From Candidatus Methanoprimaticola hominis (GTDB taxonomy: Archaea; Thermoplasmatota; Thermoplasmata; Methanomassiliicoccales; Methanomethylophilaceae), in assembly GCA_006954465.1 (NCBI GenBank), contig LVVU01000105.1, forward strand, positions 1 to 14,742: 14,742 nt of DNA, written 5' to 3'. Both the position numbers and the translations under genes were made by a program. The notes beneath the pieces are model-generated. The model did not search any database, was not told the origin of the DNA, and saw only the letters and a program-made list of their open reading frames with translations. Position 1 is the first letter of the stretch, and every line of letters begins with the position of its first letter. Positions 7,946 to 14,742 of the stretch are shown here, one piece after another.

Positions 7946-7961
7946 AGAACTTCTATATAAA
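7946..7961. promoter_or_regulatory. Bidirectional promoter core with AGAACTTCTAT motif
   Basis: AGAACTTCTAT (7946-7956) runs directly into TATATAAAC. On the minus strand TTTATATAG is correctly placed for leaderless transcription of the COG1395 gene from 7929. On the plus strand TATATAAA would start RNA near 7980, ahead of the 8040 gene. The 11-mer contains AGAA-C-TTCT, a near-palindrome, and recurs upstream of mtbC at 9663-9673. Confidence 0.55.
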
Positions 7962-8010
7962 CAAGTCATAAACTGGCTCTGTATATGCGGTTCCGTCCGC
8001 TCCGACGCAG

Positions 8011-8016
8011 TTTTAA
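8011..8016 (+). promoter_or_regulatory. TATA-like element for the double winged-helix gene
   Basis: TTTTAA centred about 27 bp before ATG 8040. This would give a leaderless transcript and supports ATG 8040 as the start over the upstream in-frame ATG at 7935, which lies before both possible promoters. Confidence 0.45.
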
Positions 8017-8039
8017 CCGAGTTCCATTATCCCTCGGCC

Positions 8040-9548
8040 ATGACGGATGCCGGCTACAGTTCCGAGTACGAGGTGTATCTCACGCACCGCAACGGCGTGC
8101 AGATCGTCACCAACGAGCTGAGCCTTCATCTTCTGGACGAGATGCGCGCGAGGTCGATATCCCCATCGGAGACGGCCGCCATCATGCACCTGCCCAAATC
8201 CACAATCCAGGGGAATCTGGGGAAGCTGCAGCGCATGGGCGTCATCACCCAGGACGTCTGCGAGGACGATGCCCGCAGCGCCGTCTACCGCATCGTGGGA
8301 AGGCTCCTGTTCAGGAGCAGGACCGAGAGCGACTGGCAGAGGTACGCGAGGGCCGCATCGGTCACACGCATCATGACCAACGGCCGGTGCACGCCCAGGG
8401 AGGACCTGTCCCTGTACGGGGTGTCCCTCATGGAGAGCGGCTTCAACATCACCCTCGGATTGTTCCATGTAGGTGGGGAGCTGACCCGCGGGATCACCGA
8501 CAGGGCATGGTGGGACCGTCTGATTGCGTCGCTGAAGGCCAGATGCCCCAAGGACGTCACCATCGATTTCGATTCCATTGATTCCCTCAATCTGTCATTC
8601 AAGAGCGAGCAGAGCGACATCTCCGACATACCATTGATCATCGTCCCCCTGCTGGGGGCGCTGGTCTATCATTCGAAGGAGTTCTTTGGATACAGGCTGT
8701 CGCAGGAGGACAGCGGCAGGTCCATCAAGTTCAGGGGGGGCCGCTACAGGGGGCAGGACTTCGTCGATGACAAGGGCATAATCGAATCCTATGTCCAATC
8801 GGAGCCCTTCTCCATCTATTCGATAGACGGGAAGGCCATGATGTTCACGAACGCGACCATGATGGGCGTTCTCGATGCTCTGTTCGAGAAGGACCTCAGC
8901 CTCGGGGAGCTGGAGGACGTTATGGGTATCTCGAAGGCGACGATCTACGCGGCAGCCGCCAAGCTGATGTCGATGGGCACCATCAAGATAGATCCCAATT
9001 CGGGAAGCCCGAAGAAGTACACCCTGGTGGCCGATCCGATCCTATGCATGACGGATCCGGGAGACCACAGCCCGGCTACTCTGAGCAGGATCGTCGCCGA
9101 TTTCCAGGCCGGGCGCATGGATTACTACTCGGCGGTCATCGCCTATGCTCTCGAGGTGATCGGATGCCTCGGGATCCATTTCGACAAGATGTTCATGAGG
9201 GCCGGTAAGAACACGGCTCTGACGGTACTCGGGATGAGGAGCAAGATCACCGCGCAGGAGATGGTCGATCTGGCATGCGACATGATCTCGGGGCCGGACC
9301 GGGCCGAGGTCGTCTCTTATCTTCCTATAGATGTCCGTGTGGATCTCTCCAAGAACACCCTTTGGGATGCGTGGCCTCCCGATTTCGTCATGGGATTCCT
9401 GACGGAGGGTCTGTTCTACCTCTTGGGACACAACTATCCGATCAAGGTCGAGGTCTATCGCGAAGGCGAGAAGAAGCCCGTCTCCGTGATGGAGAGCAGC
9501 CAGCACCGATTTCACGGAATGATAGAACGGCCATCATCAAAAAATTGA
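8040..9548 (+). CDS. Duplicated winged-helix regulator, candidate controller of mtbCB
   Basis: 502-residue protein built from two similar halves. Each half has a winged helix-turn-helix (about 25-90 and 268-335) followed by an alpha/beta ligand-type domain (about 110-220 and 345-475). The halves align by eye: LDEMRARSISPSETAAIMHL with LDALFEKDLSLGELEDVMGI, and VPLLGALVYHSKEFFGY with GFLTEGLFYLLGHNYPI. The wHTH parts resemble ArsR/MarR-type DNA-binding domains (PKSTIQGNLGKLQRMGVIT; SKATIYAAAAKLMSMGTIK). Tandem duplication in one chain implies a built-in pseudo-dimer. It lies directly upstream of the mtbC-mtbB operon in the same direction with an AT-rich gap of 267 bp. A near-palindromic motif is shared by its own promoter and that gap. 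A methylamine-responsive role is inference from position; Methanosarcina methyltransferase regulators (Msr) are also HTH proteins encoded near their targets. Confidence 0.8.
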   Translation: MTDAGYSSEYEVYLTHRNGVQIVTNELSLHLLDEMRARSISPSETAAIMHLPKSTIQGNLGKLQRMGVITQDVCEDDARSAVYRIVGRLLFRSRTESDWQRYARAASVTRIMTNGRCTPREDLSLYGVSLMESGFNITLGLFHVGGELTRGITDRAWWDRLIASLKARCPKDVTIDFDSIDSLNLSFKSEQSDISDIPLIIVPLLGALVYHSKEFFGYRLSQEDSGRSIKFRGGRYRGQDFVDDKGIIESYVQSEPFSIYSIDGKAMMFTNATMMGVLDALFEKDLSLGELEDVMGISKATIYAAAAKLMSMGTIKIDPNSGSPKKYTLVADPILCMTDPGDHSPATLSRIVADFQAGRMDYYSAVIAYALEVIGCLGIHFDKMFMRAGKNTALTVLGMRSKITAQEMVDLACDMISGPDRAEVVSYLPIDVRVDLSKNTLWDAWPPDFVMGFLTEGLFYLLGHNYPIKVEVYREGEKKPVSVMESSQHRFHGMIERPSSKN

Positions 9549-9662
9549 ATCTCGCAATCAAACAACACGGGGCATATTGATGGGGCGTCATTTTTGTCGA
9601 CGTCACTTCTGTTGTAATCATATTTAAATAAAGTACTTAACTATATAAAGAAAAGCGGATTT

Positions 9663-9705
9663 AGAACTTCTATCATAAAAAATTTGTAATGATTTTTTGA
9701 ACTTC
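9663..9705 (+). repeat. Direct GAACTTC repeats, candidate operator
   Basis: AGAACTTCTAT at 9663-9673 and GAACTTCCGAT at 9699-9709 begin 35 bp apart. Each core GAA-C-TTC is a short palindrome with an unpaired centre. The first copy is identical over 11 bases to 7946-7956 in the regulator promoter. Binding-site function is inferred. Confidence 0.4.
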
Positions 9706-9785
9706 CGATACAAATTGAATTTTACTACTATTTAAACTTAATGTGTTGATTTTATAAACCCAAGTTGAGATGAAAATACCAACGA

Positions 9786-9799
9786 GGTCCGAAAGGGCC
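9786..9799 (+). other. GNRA-loop hairpin in the mtbC leader
   Basis: GGTCC-GAAA-GGGCC forms a 5-bp stem (one U-G pair) capped by a GAAA tetraloop, ending 3 nt before the GGGAAGGA ribosome site (9803-9810). It could modulate translation or mRNA stability. Confidence 0.4.
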
Positions 9800-9815
9800 C
9801 GTGGGAAGGAATAGA

Positions 9816-10460
9816 ATGGCATACGAAGCAGAGACTGAGAAGCTGAAGAAGGCCCTGATCTCCTGCAAGGTTCCCGACATCGGGAAGGCAGTAGACGAGG
9901 CCCACGCCGCAGGGATGCCCGCCACCGAGATCATCAACACCCTCGGTGCGGCGATGTCCGACGTCGGAGTTCTTTTCGAGAGGGGGAAGCTGTTCCTCCC
10001 CCACGTCCTGAGCGCAGCTGCCGGAATGAAGGCTGCCATGAATACGCTCGATGAAGAGCTGTCCGCCGGATCCGACGGAAGCACATCCAAGGGGGTTGCC
10101 GTCATGGGAACCGTCGAGGGAGACGTCCACGATATCGGCAAGTCGATCTGCTCCACCATGCTCCAGTGCGCCGGATTCGAGGTCCGCGACCTCGGAAGGG
10201 ATGTTCCTCTGAAGGACTTCGTCTCCGAGTGCAAGAACGGCGCCAGGTACTGCGGCATGTCCGCACTCATGACCACCACCATGACCGGGATGAAGATTGT
10301 CATCGAGAACCTCAAAAACGAGGGTATTCGCGATGAGATCATCGTCATGGTCGGAGGAGCACCCATCACCCAGGGATACGCCGACAAGATCGGAGCCGAC
10401 ATCTACGGAGAGTCCGCTTCCGAGACCACCAGGAAGGCCCAGGCCGTCGCTTCCGACTGA
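9816..10460 (+). CDS. mtbC: Dimethylamine corrinoid protein
   Basis: 214-residue corrinoid protein that accepts the methyl group from dimethylamine via MtbB and hands it to a methylcobamide:CoM methyltransferase (MtbA, not in the window) for methanogenesis. An N-terminal helical cap (1-~90, with LFERGKLFLPHV) is followed by a B12-binding Rossmann domain. That domain carries GTVEGDVHDIGK; His105 is the cobalt ligand. SALMTTTM and VGGAPIT (about 179-185) follow. I chose ATG 9816, preceded by GGGAAGGA at 9803-9810; the in-frame GTG at 9801 would bury this site. The gene ends 11 nt before mtbB, whose GAGGTG ribosome site overlaps the mtbC stop, so they form an operon. MtmC and MttC are close paralogs; the neighbour mtbB decides for mtbC. 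Confidence 0.93.
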   Translation: MAYEAETEKLKKALISCKVPDIGKAVDEAHAAGMPATEIINTLGAAMSDVGVLFERGKLFLPHVLSAAAGMKAAMNTLDEELSAGSDGSTSKGVAVMGTVEGDVHDIGKSICSTMLQCAGFEVRDLGRDVPLKDFVSECKNGARYCGMSALMTTTMTGMKIVIENLKNEGIRDEIIVMVGGAPITQGYADKIGADIYGESASETTRKAQAVASD

Positions 10461-10471
10461 GGTGTGCTCTC

Positions 10472-11875
10472 ATGGCAGAATACTACACCAGGATGGGGGA
10501 CGGAAAGAGGGTCCTCCTCTCCAAGCAGCAGATCCTCGACGACATCTTCGAGGGAACCGCCGACGCAGCCGACATGGGAGAGATCCCCCAGCTGAACGAC
10601 GGCGAGATGGAGCACATCGCCGAGATCATCATGTGTCAGGACAGGGTCGTCGGAGTCACTCCCGGGAACGAGGTCGTCCTCTCCTACGATATCGGTCAGC
10701 TCGACTTCACCGGCGACAACGGCAACTCCGGGAACGGAGTGGACATGGGAAGGCTGGAGGCGGCCCTCCTGCACGAGAGGGCCCTCGGAGCCGATACCTT
10801 CGAGCTCGCCCACTCCGACTACTCCATCAAGCCCGTGAAGCCCGTCATCGCCATGGAGATGCAGACCATGGAGGAGATCCAGGCGGAGATCGTCGCCCCG
10901 TTCTTCTACGGAGCGATGCCCAACCAGGGTCTCTATTACGCCCCCGACGGACCCTACGGCAACCCGGCCGACCTCATGAGGGAGTTCAAGATCGAGGAGT
11001 CCATGCAGCAGTCCGAGCTCGCCTCGGCCCACGTCACCAGGGACATCGAGTACGTCGCCACCAGGCTCCAGGCGGCCGGATCCGACGGATTCAATTTCGA
11101 CACCACCGGCTCCGCCGGAGACGCGGACTGCGTCGGAACCCTGAACGGGGTCAAGAAGCTGAGGGAGCAGTGCCCCGAGGCCTACATCCAGGTCGGATTC
11201 GCCGGAGAGTCCATCATGGGGATCCACGGATCCATCGAGTTCGAGGGCCAGGTCGTCGCCGGAATGTATCCCCACCAGTACGTCCACCTCGCCGAGAAGG
11301 CCGGTGCGAACGTCTGCGGAACCGTCGTCAACAGCAACACAAGCAAGTCCCTCGCATTCAACATCGCCAGGGCGGTCACCTTCATCAAGGAGGCCGTCAA
11401 GACCTCCAACATCCCCATCCATGCTGACATGGGGATGGGTGTCGGAGGAATCCCGATGTGCGAGACGCCCCCCATCGACGCCGTCTCCAGGGCCAGCAAG
11501 GCCATGGTCGAGATCGCAGGCGTCGACGGCATATAGGTCGGAGTGGGAGATCCCGCAGGTATGGATCTCCCCCACTTCCTCACCTCCGGTATGGGAGGGA
11601 TCAGGTCCGCCGGCGACCTCGTCGCCAGGATGCAGTTCAGCAAGAACATGAGGGTGAAGGATGCCAAGGAGTACGTTGCGAAGAAGCTCGGACTGGACAC
11701 CGTCGAGATCGCCGACGAGTTCATCATGAGGGACCTCCGCGAGGAGCTCGGCATCGGAGTCGTCACCGGAGTCCCCGGAGCGACCCGCGGAATCGCCGCC
11801 AAGATGAACATCGAGAACCTTCTCGATATCAAGATCAACAGCTGCGAGAAGTTCCGCGAGAAGACCAAGCGCTGA
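10472..11875 (+). CDS. mtbB: Dimethylamine:corrinoid methyltransferase with pyrrolysine
   Basis: 467-residue methyltransferase that demethylates dimethylamine onto the MtbC corrinoid, the first step of dimethylamine-dependent methanogenesis. The sequence follows known MtbB proteins from end to end: RMGDGKRV near the start, [63 protein letters not shown], and ending KINSCEKF. Codon 355 is TAG (11534-11536) within AGVDGI-O-VGVGDP, the position of catalytic pyrrolysine in this family. The frame stays open to TGA 11873-11875. Reading TAG as stop would cut the protein in two. Length equals that of typical MtbB. A strong hairpin starts 6 nt after the amber. The gene is the second in the mtbCB operon and is followed by terminator-like hairpins. 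Confidence 0.97.
11534..11536 (+). other. Pyrrolysine (amber) codon of mtbB
   Basis: TAG at codon 355, flanked by the conserved AGVDGI and VGVGDP. The position matches the known pyrrolysine of dimethylamine methyltransferases. Implies pylS/tRNA-Pyl and pylBCD elsewhere in the genome; none lie in this window. Confidence 0.95.
11543..11575 (+). other. PYLIS-like hairpin downstream of the mtbB amber
   Basis: GGAGATCC (11546-11553) pairs perfectly with GGATCTCC (11563-11570) over a 9-nt loop. GTG (11543-11545) and CAC (11573-11575) extend the stem past a 2-nt bulge. It begins 6 nt after the TAG, the location reported for pyrrolysine insertion structures in mtmB. Whether such structures are needed for decoding is debated. 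Confidence 0.55.
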
Positions 11876-11905
11876 TCGCAGCGTTCCGGAATTCGTCAAG
11901 CATCT

Positions 11906-11928
11906 GAGGGGGCGACCCCTCTTTCCTC
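11906..11928 (+). terminator. Hairpin terminator candidate after mtbB
   Basis: GAGGGG-GCGA-CCCCTC, a 6-bp GC stem with a GNRA tetraloop, followed by TTTCCTC. It starts 30 nt after the mtbB stop. Confidence 0.5.
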
Positions 11929-11945
11929 CAATCCTCTTACTCGTG

Positions 11946-11973
11946 GGCCCGGTTCAGGGCCTGCGGGGTTTTT
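11946..11973 (+). terminator. Second hairpin with T-run after mtbB
   Basis: GGCCC-GGTTCA-GGGCC (11946-11961) followed by TGCGGGG and TTTTT (11969-11973). It lies at the end of the convergent AAA/nuclease gene. A T-run is the usual archaeal termination signal. Confidence 0.45.
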
Positions 11974-13700
11974 CAACCAGTTCGAACAGGGTATATCTCA
12001 TCTGCTGACGGGCATTCCGGGGTATCGTTGTGAACCGTTTCGGAAACGACCTTCAGCGTATTCGAGAAGAAGCTGATGCCGTAGATCCTGACATCACCGG
12101 GCATTCCGCGATAGTACTGCATGTCATGGATCTGCCTGATGGCATCCTCGGCATCCGCTTCCAGATCTTCGGCCTTCTTCGAGGTTTTCAGTTCGAATAT
12201 CATCGGAGGAACGGTTCCGTCTTTGGGTCTGAGGACGATATCAGTCCTGCCGAATCCGCTCTTGTGTTCCGTTTCGACATGATATCTTCCTACCAGGGAG
12301 TGCATGAGGGTCATCATGATGACCTCGTACGCATTCTCCTTCAGGTTCAGATAGTTCCCATGGATGAGGATGTCTTCGAATCTCTCCTCCATCCCTTTCG
12401 TGTCTCCTTCGAGCACTGCGCGTATGAACTCCGAGAAGTATCCTGTGTTGATGGGGACGACGGTCTCGATTATGCTCTTGACCGCCTTCCTCACCTCCTC
12501 GTTCGGAATGGATATCTCGAATAGTTCGTCGTTGCCGAGGTCATCGGATTTCGAACCAGACTGTTCTCCTCCTATGCTTGCAGGTATCGCTTTGAGATAT
12601 CCGGCCATGGCCATCAGGCTGTAGAGCGATTTGTTGTCGGCTGTCACGGTACCGTAGGTGAGGGATTGCGACAGTTCCGTCTCGATGGAGCTCCCGGTCA
12701 GAAGATCTGTGATGCTGGAGAGATTGTCGCTGTTCATGCTCTGGAACAGTCTCATGAACACGATGTTGGATCCGCTGTCCTTCCAATAAGGGGACGGTGC
12801 GCATCTGTTCGATACATATCTCATTATGCTGTAAGGATTGTATACTTCGGTCTTTCCGAATACATATCCGCCGTACCACCTTTCGACCTCCTCGAATCTC
12901 TTCTATTCTCCGAAGTACGTCAGGATATCCTTCACATCGTTCTCTGTGAATCCGAATCTCTCGTCTGAGATCTCGGAGAAGATGGTATTGGAGATCAGGT
13001 TGTTCGGATCCGAGAATATGCTCCGGTGGGCGATCTGAATCACGCCGGTGAGGTATGCCATCCCTCTGTTGTCATTATCCTCGATGCTTTCACGCATCAA
13101 TCTCCTCAACAGATCCGCCACAGGCTCCTGCAGAGGTTCTACGAACGAGTCGGACAGAGCGTTATCATACTCGTCGACGAGGATGATAGGTTTCTCTCCA
13201 TGGTAGGATGCAAGTGCTTCGGAGAGAAGATTGATGCTCCTCGCAAGGTCGTCTTCGTTCGCGCTCTTCTTATCGAGACCGTCGAATGTACTTCTGAGAG
13301 GCTCCTCGAGGTCCTGCCATTCCAGCAGGTATCTATGGGGTTCGAACGCATCTCTGATCGATTTCTGCATCTTGTTGAGGAACGAATCGTACGAAGTTGT
13401 CTTGGTCCCTCCGAGATCCAGACGAATCACCGGGAATGCGTGCTTGTATCTGTCGTATTCGGGGTGTTCGGAGATCTTCAGACCATCGAACCATGTCCTG
13501 CCCTTGTATTTCAGATTGAAGAATGCGTCCAGCATGCTGAGGTTCGTTGTTTTTCCGAACCTGCGGGGGCGTGTATAGAGATAGATGCCGCGATCGTCGG
13601 TCTCCAGGAGGTCCCGTATGAGGAGGGTCTTATCGACATAGTACTTGTCACGTTCACGGAGCTCCGCGAAGGACAATCCTCCTGTGTTGATCCCTCTCAT
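11973..13700 (-). CDS. AAA-ATPase-like / PD-(D/E)XK nuclease protein with in-frame amber codon
   Basis: 575-codon protein of the AAA-ATPase-like plus PDDEXK_9 (DUF1703) family, common in host-associated microbes; its biological role is not established. Residues 1-265 hold the ATPase part: INTGGLSFAELRERDKYYVD at the N-terminus, the P-loop RPRRFGKTT (44-52) and Walker B ILVDEYD (173-179). Codon 266 is TAG (12903-12905). The same frame continues with KRFEEVERWYGGYVFG and TEVYNPYSI, the normal family text at this point, then the nuclease core GRTDIVL (D487) and FELKTSKK (E503, K505). It ends at a TGA. I chose ATG 13700 for its family-like N-terminus and the TATA-like element about 26 bp upstream. 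Codon use is less GC-biased than in the neighbours, hinting at transfer. The amber may be pyrrolysine; nonsense mutation is the alternative. Confidence 0.85.
12903..12905 (-). other. In-frame amber codon, candidate pyrrolysine site between ATPase and nuclease parts
   Basis: TAG at codon 266, between DILTYFGE and KRFEEVERWYGGY. The frame is unbroken on both sides. A small hairpin TTCGA-GGAGG-TCGAA (12896-12882 on the minus strand) begins 6 nt after the codon, the same distance as the mtbB hairpin, though with only 5 bp. Pyrrolysine decoding is inferred. Confidence 0.55.
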
Positions 13701-13723
13701 GCGGAAGCGACATGATCGCATAT

Positions 13724-13731
13724 TGATAAAC
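13724..13731 (-). promoter_or_regulatory. TATA-like element of the AAA/nuclease gene
   Basis: Minus-strand GTTTATCAA region, centred about 27 bp before ATG 13700. This favours 13700 over the in-frame ATG at 13721. Confidence 0.4.
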
Positions 13732-13777
13732 GTTAGCGTTTTGATGTTTAGTTAATAACTGATTTTATTTTACTAAC

Positions 13778-13785
13778 TATATAAA
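13778..13785 (+). promoter_or_regulatory. TATA box of the transposase gene
   Basis: CTATATAAA region, 22-29 bp before ATG 13807, fitting leaderless transcription. The surrounding 13722-13806 is very AT-rich and should contain the left end of the element; a terminal repeat cannot be defined without the right end. Confidence 0.55.
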
Positions 13786-13806
13786 CTATAACAGCATTAT
13801 TCATTC

Positions 13807-14742
13807 ATGGTCCGGCCGATTACCAAGACTGTGTCGAATGACGTGACGACGAACGATGAGATCGATGTCGCAATGAAGAAACTGAGAAGCGAGGTCGGTG
13901 AGAAAGCAGAGCTGCGGGCGATCGAGCGTCTTCTCTTCATCAAGATGAGACTTCAAGGAGTGGAGATGTCCAAAGCCATGGCGATCATGGGCATCACCAA
14001 ACCCACGGCATACCAATGGCAGAACGAGTGGAACGCGACAGGCATCGATTCCATCATCCCCGATTACGCAGGCGGAGCGCCTCGCCGGTTGACCGAGGAG
14101 CAATTACAGGAAGTGAAGAATGCCATCGCCGAGCGGTGCATGACGACAGAAGAGGTCCAGATACTCATCGAAGAGAGATACGGCGTGAGATACTCCAAGA
14201 AGCAGATAGCCGTCAGAATGCGTGATCTGGGCCTTCGTTTCGCCAAACCTTACGACAAGGACTACCGTTCGCCGGACGACGCCGAGGACATTTTAAAAAA
14301 AACCTCGGCGGGACAATGGCATGTCTGACCTCGGAAGAACGGGATACGGCGGTCATCGGATTCCTGGATGAATCCACGAAGGCGGTTCATGCCAACACGG
14401 CACGCATGTGGAGTGTCGGGAAGCCGTATCGTATAACCAACTATACCGTGGATGGCGTGAAGGTCAGCGGATTCTATGCACTGAATGGCAATTCGGTTCT
14501 GACAAGGCTCGCAGACATCAAATCCACGAGCATCTGCGACATGCTGATCGCCGTTCGCGATGCGAACGGCGACCGCCCGATCGTGATGATCCTGGACAAT
14601 GCTTCGAACCACCATTCCAAGATCGTTGTCGGCAAGGCGGAGGAGCTGGGGATCGAACTCGTATTCCTGCCGCCCTATTCACCGAAGTACAATCCGATAG
14701 AACAGATCTGGAAGACGGTGAAGCGCGAGATATCCAAGGCCC
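13807..14742 (+). mobile_element. IS630-type transposase, two frames joined by -1 frameshift, cut by the window edge
   Basis: IS630/Tc1-mariner-type DDE transposase. The first frame (13807-14328, 173 residues) contains the N-terminal helix-turn-helix region (MAIMGITKPTAYQWQNEW) and the second recognition helix segment (RYSKKQIAVRM). The catalytic domain is in the -1 frame, open to the window end. It carries VIGFLDEST (first Asp), IVMILDNASNHHS (second Asp) and LPPYSPKYNPIEQIW (final Glu). The frames meet at TTA AAA AAA in an eight-A run at 14295-14302; slipping one base there gives a continuous transposase. Several IS630 elements make their transposase through such frameshifting. A separate ATG (14316) could start the second frame. 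Single-base loss in the homopolymer is the alternative. Terminal repeats are not resolved. Confidence 0.85.
14280..14310 (+). other. Inverted repeat enclosing the slippery A-run
   Basis: CGCCGAGG (14280-14287) and CCTCGGCG (14303-14310) are perfect 8-bp complements. The 15-nt loop contains T-TTA-AAA-AAA-A, the frameshift site between the two transposase frames. Confidence 0.6.

Larger units (their letters stand above)
9549..9815 (+). promoter_or_regulatory. AT-rich control region of the mtbCB operon
   Basis: 267 bp with no gene, far more AT-rich than its flanks. It holds several TATA candidates: CATATTTAAAT (9619-9629), CTATATAAA (9641-9649), CTATTTAAA (9728-9736) and TTTATAAA (9751-9758). 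The last two would give 5' leaders of roughly 55 or 35 nt. GAACTTC sites occur at 9664-9670 and 9699-9705, with a weaker copy (CACTTC) near 9604. The leader then carries a GNRA hairpin and a ribosome site. Unlike the other genes here, mtbCB therefore has a long leader and room for activators. Confidence 0.7.

Noticed and set aside
9801..9815. GTG 9801 as mtbC start
   Set aside because: It would place the GGGAAGGA ribosome site inside the gene; ATG 9816 has correct spacing and a family-like N-terminus.
10403..11899. 498-codon minus-strand frame opposite mtbB
   Set aside because: Low-complexity antisense product caused by GC-biased codons of mtbB; no family features.
11973..12824. Independent 283-residue nuclease gene starting at ATG 12824
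   Set aside because: Family sequence extends in the same frame upstream of 12824 to the amber and beyond, and no promoter or ribosome site stands before that ATG.
13746..13790. Terminal inverted repeat of the IS630 element (AGTTAATAACT and nearby AT-rich near-repeats)
   Set aside because: AT-rich sequence gives many weak palindromes and the right end of the element is outside the window, so no terminal repeat can be paired.
1..14742. tRNA, rRNA or CRISPR array
   Set aside because: No cloverleaf-like sequence, no rRNA-like stretch and no regularly spaced repeats were seen in the intergenic gaps.

Overview
The window looks like chromosomal DNA from a methylotrophic archaeon, most likely of the order Methanomassiliicoccales. 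Three things point there. It carries an archaeal DNA polymerase D small subunit. It has TATA-type promoters placed about 26 bp ahead of start codons. It has a dimethylamine methyltransferase operon (mtbC-mtbB) in which mtbB is interrupted by an in-frame amber codon exactly where the family carries pyrrolysine. The GC-rich coding sequence fits that order better than Methanosarcina. Order-level placement is inference.

Layout. 1-1603 (-): AMP-forming acyl-CoA ligase, running off the left edge and carrying an internal amber. 1611-2483 (-): stand-alone E2/CAT-like acyltransferase just upstream of it in the same operon. 2582-4021 (-): polB, PolD small subunit. 4142-4531 (+) and 4528-5282 (+): UPF0201 protein coupled to a sugar-phosphate isomerase-like TIM barrel that is frameshifted. 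7929 down to 5246 (-): three-gene operon of a COG1395-type regulator, a divergent TraB-like protein, and a zinc-ribbon CPBP membrane protease that is frameshifted near its end. 8040-9548 (+): a duplicated winged-helix regulator. 9549-9815: AT-rich control region. 9816-11875 (+): mtbC-mtbB, followed by two terminator-like hairpins. 13700-11973 (-): AAA-ATPase/PD-(D/E)XK protein with an internal amber. 13807 to the right edge (+): IS630-type transposase needing a -1 frameshift.

The main result is that TAG never ends a gene here. Every visible stop is TGA, while three otherwise intact genes contain one in-frame TAG each. One is the expected mtbB pyrrolysine codon. The other two, in an acyl-CoA ligase and an AAA/nuclease protein, are candidate additional pyrrolysine proteins. 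In both, the reading frame and family homology continue directly across the amber. Stopping there would remove the ligase's ATP-binding core or the nuclease domain, so translation of the full proteins could depend on pyrrolysine supply. That dependence is inference. A nonsense mutation or sequence error is the alternative, and two single-base frameshifts elsewhere in the window make that caution real.

How genes may work together. MtbB moves a methyl group from dimethylamine to the MtbC corrinoid. The double winged-helix protein just upstream is a natural candidate for controlling mtbCB: an 11-base near-palindrome (AGAACTTCTAT) occurs in both its own promoter and the mtb control region. The acyltransferase and ligase probably act in one acyl-activation/transfer pathway of unknown substrate. 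No tRNA, rRNA or CRISPR array was seen.
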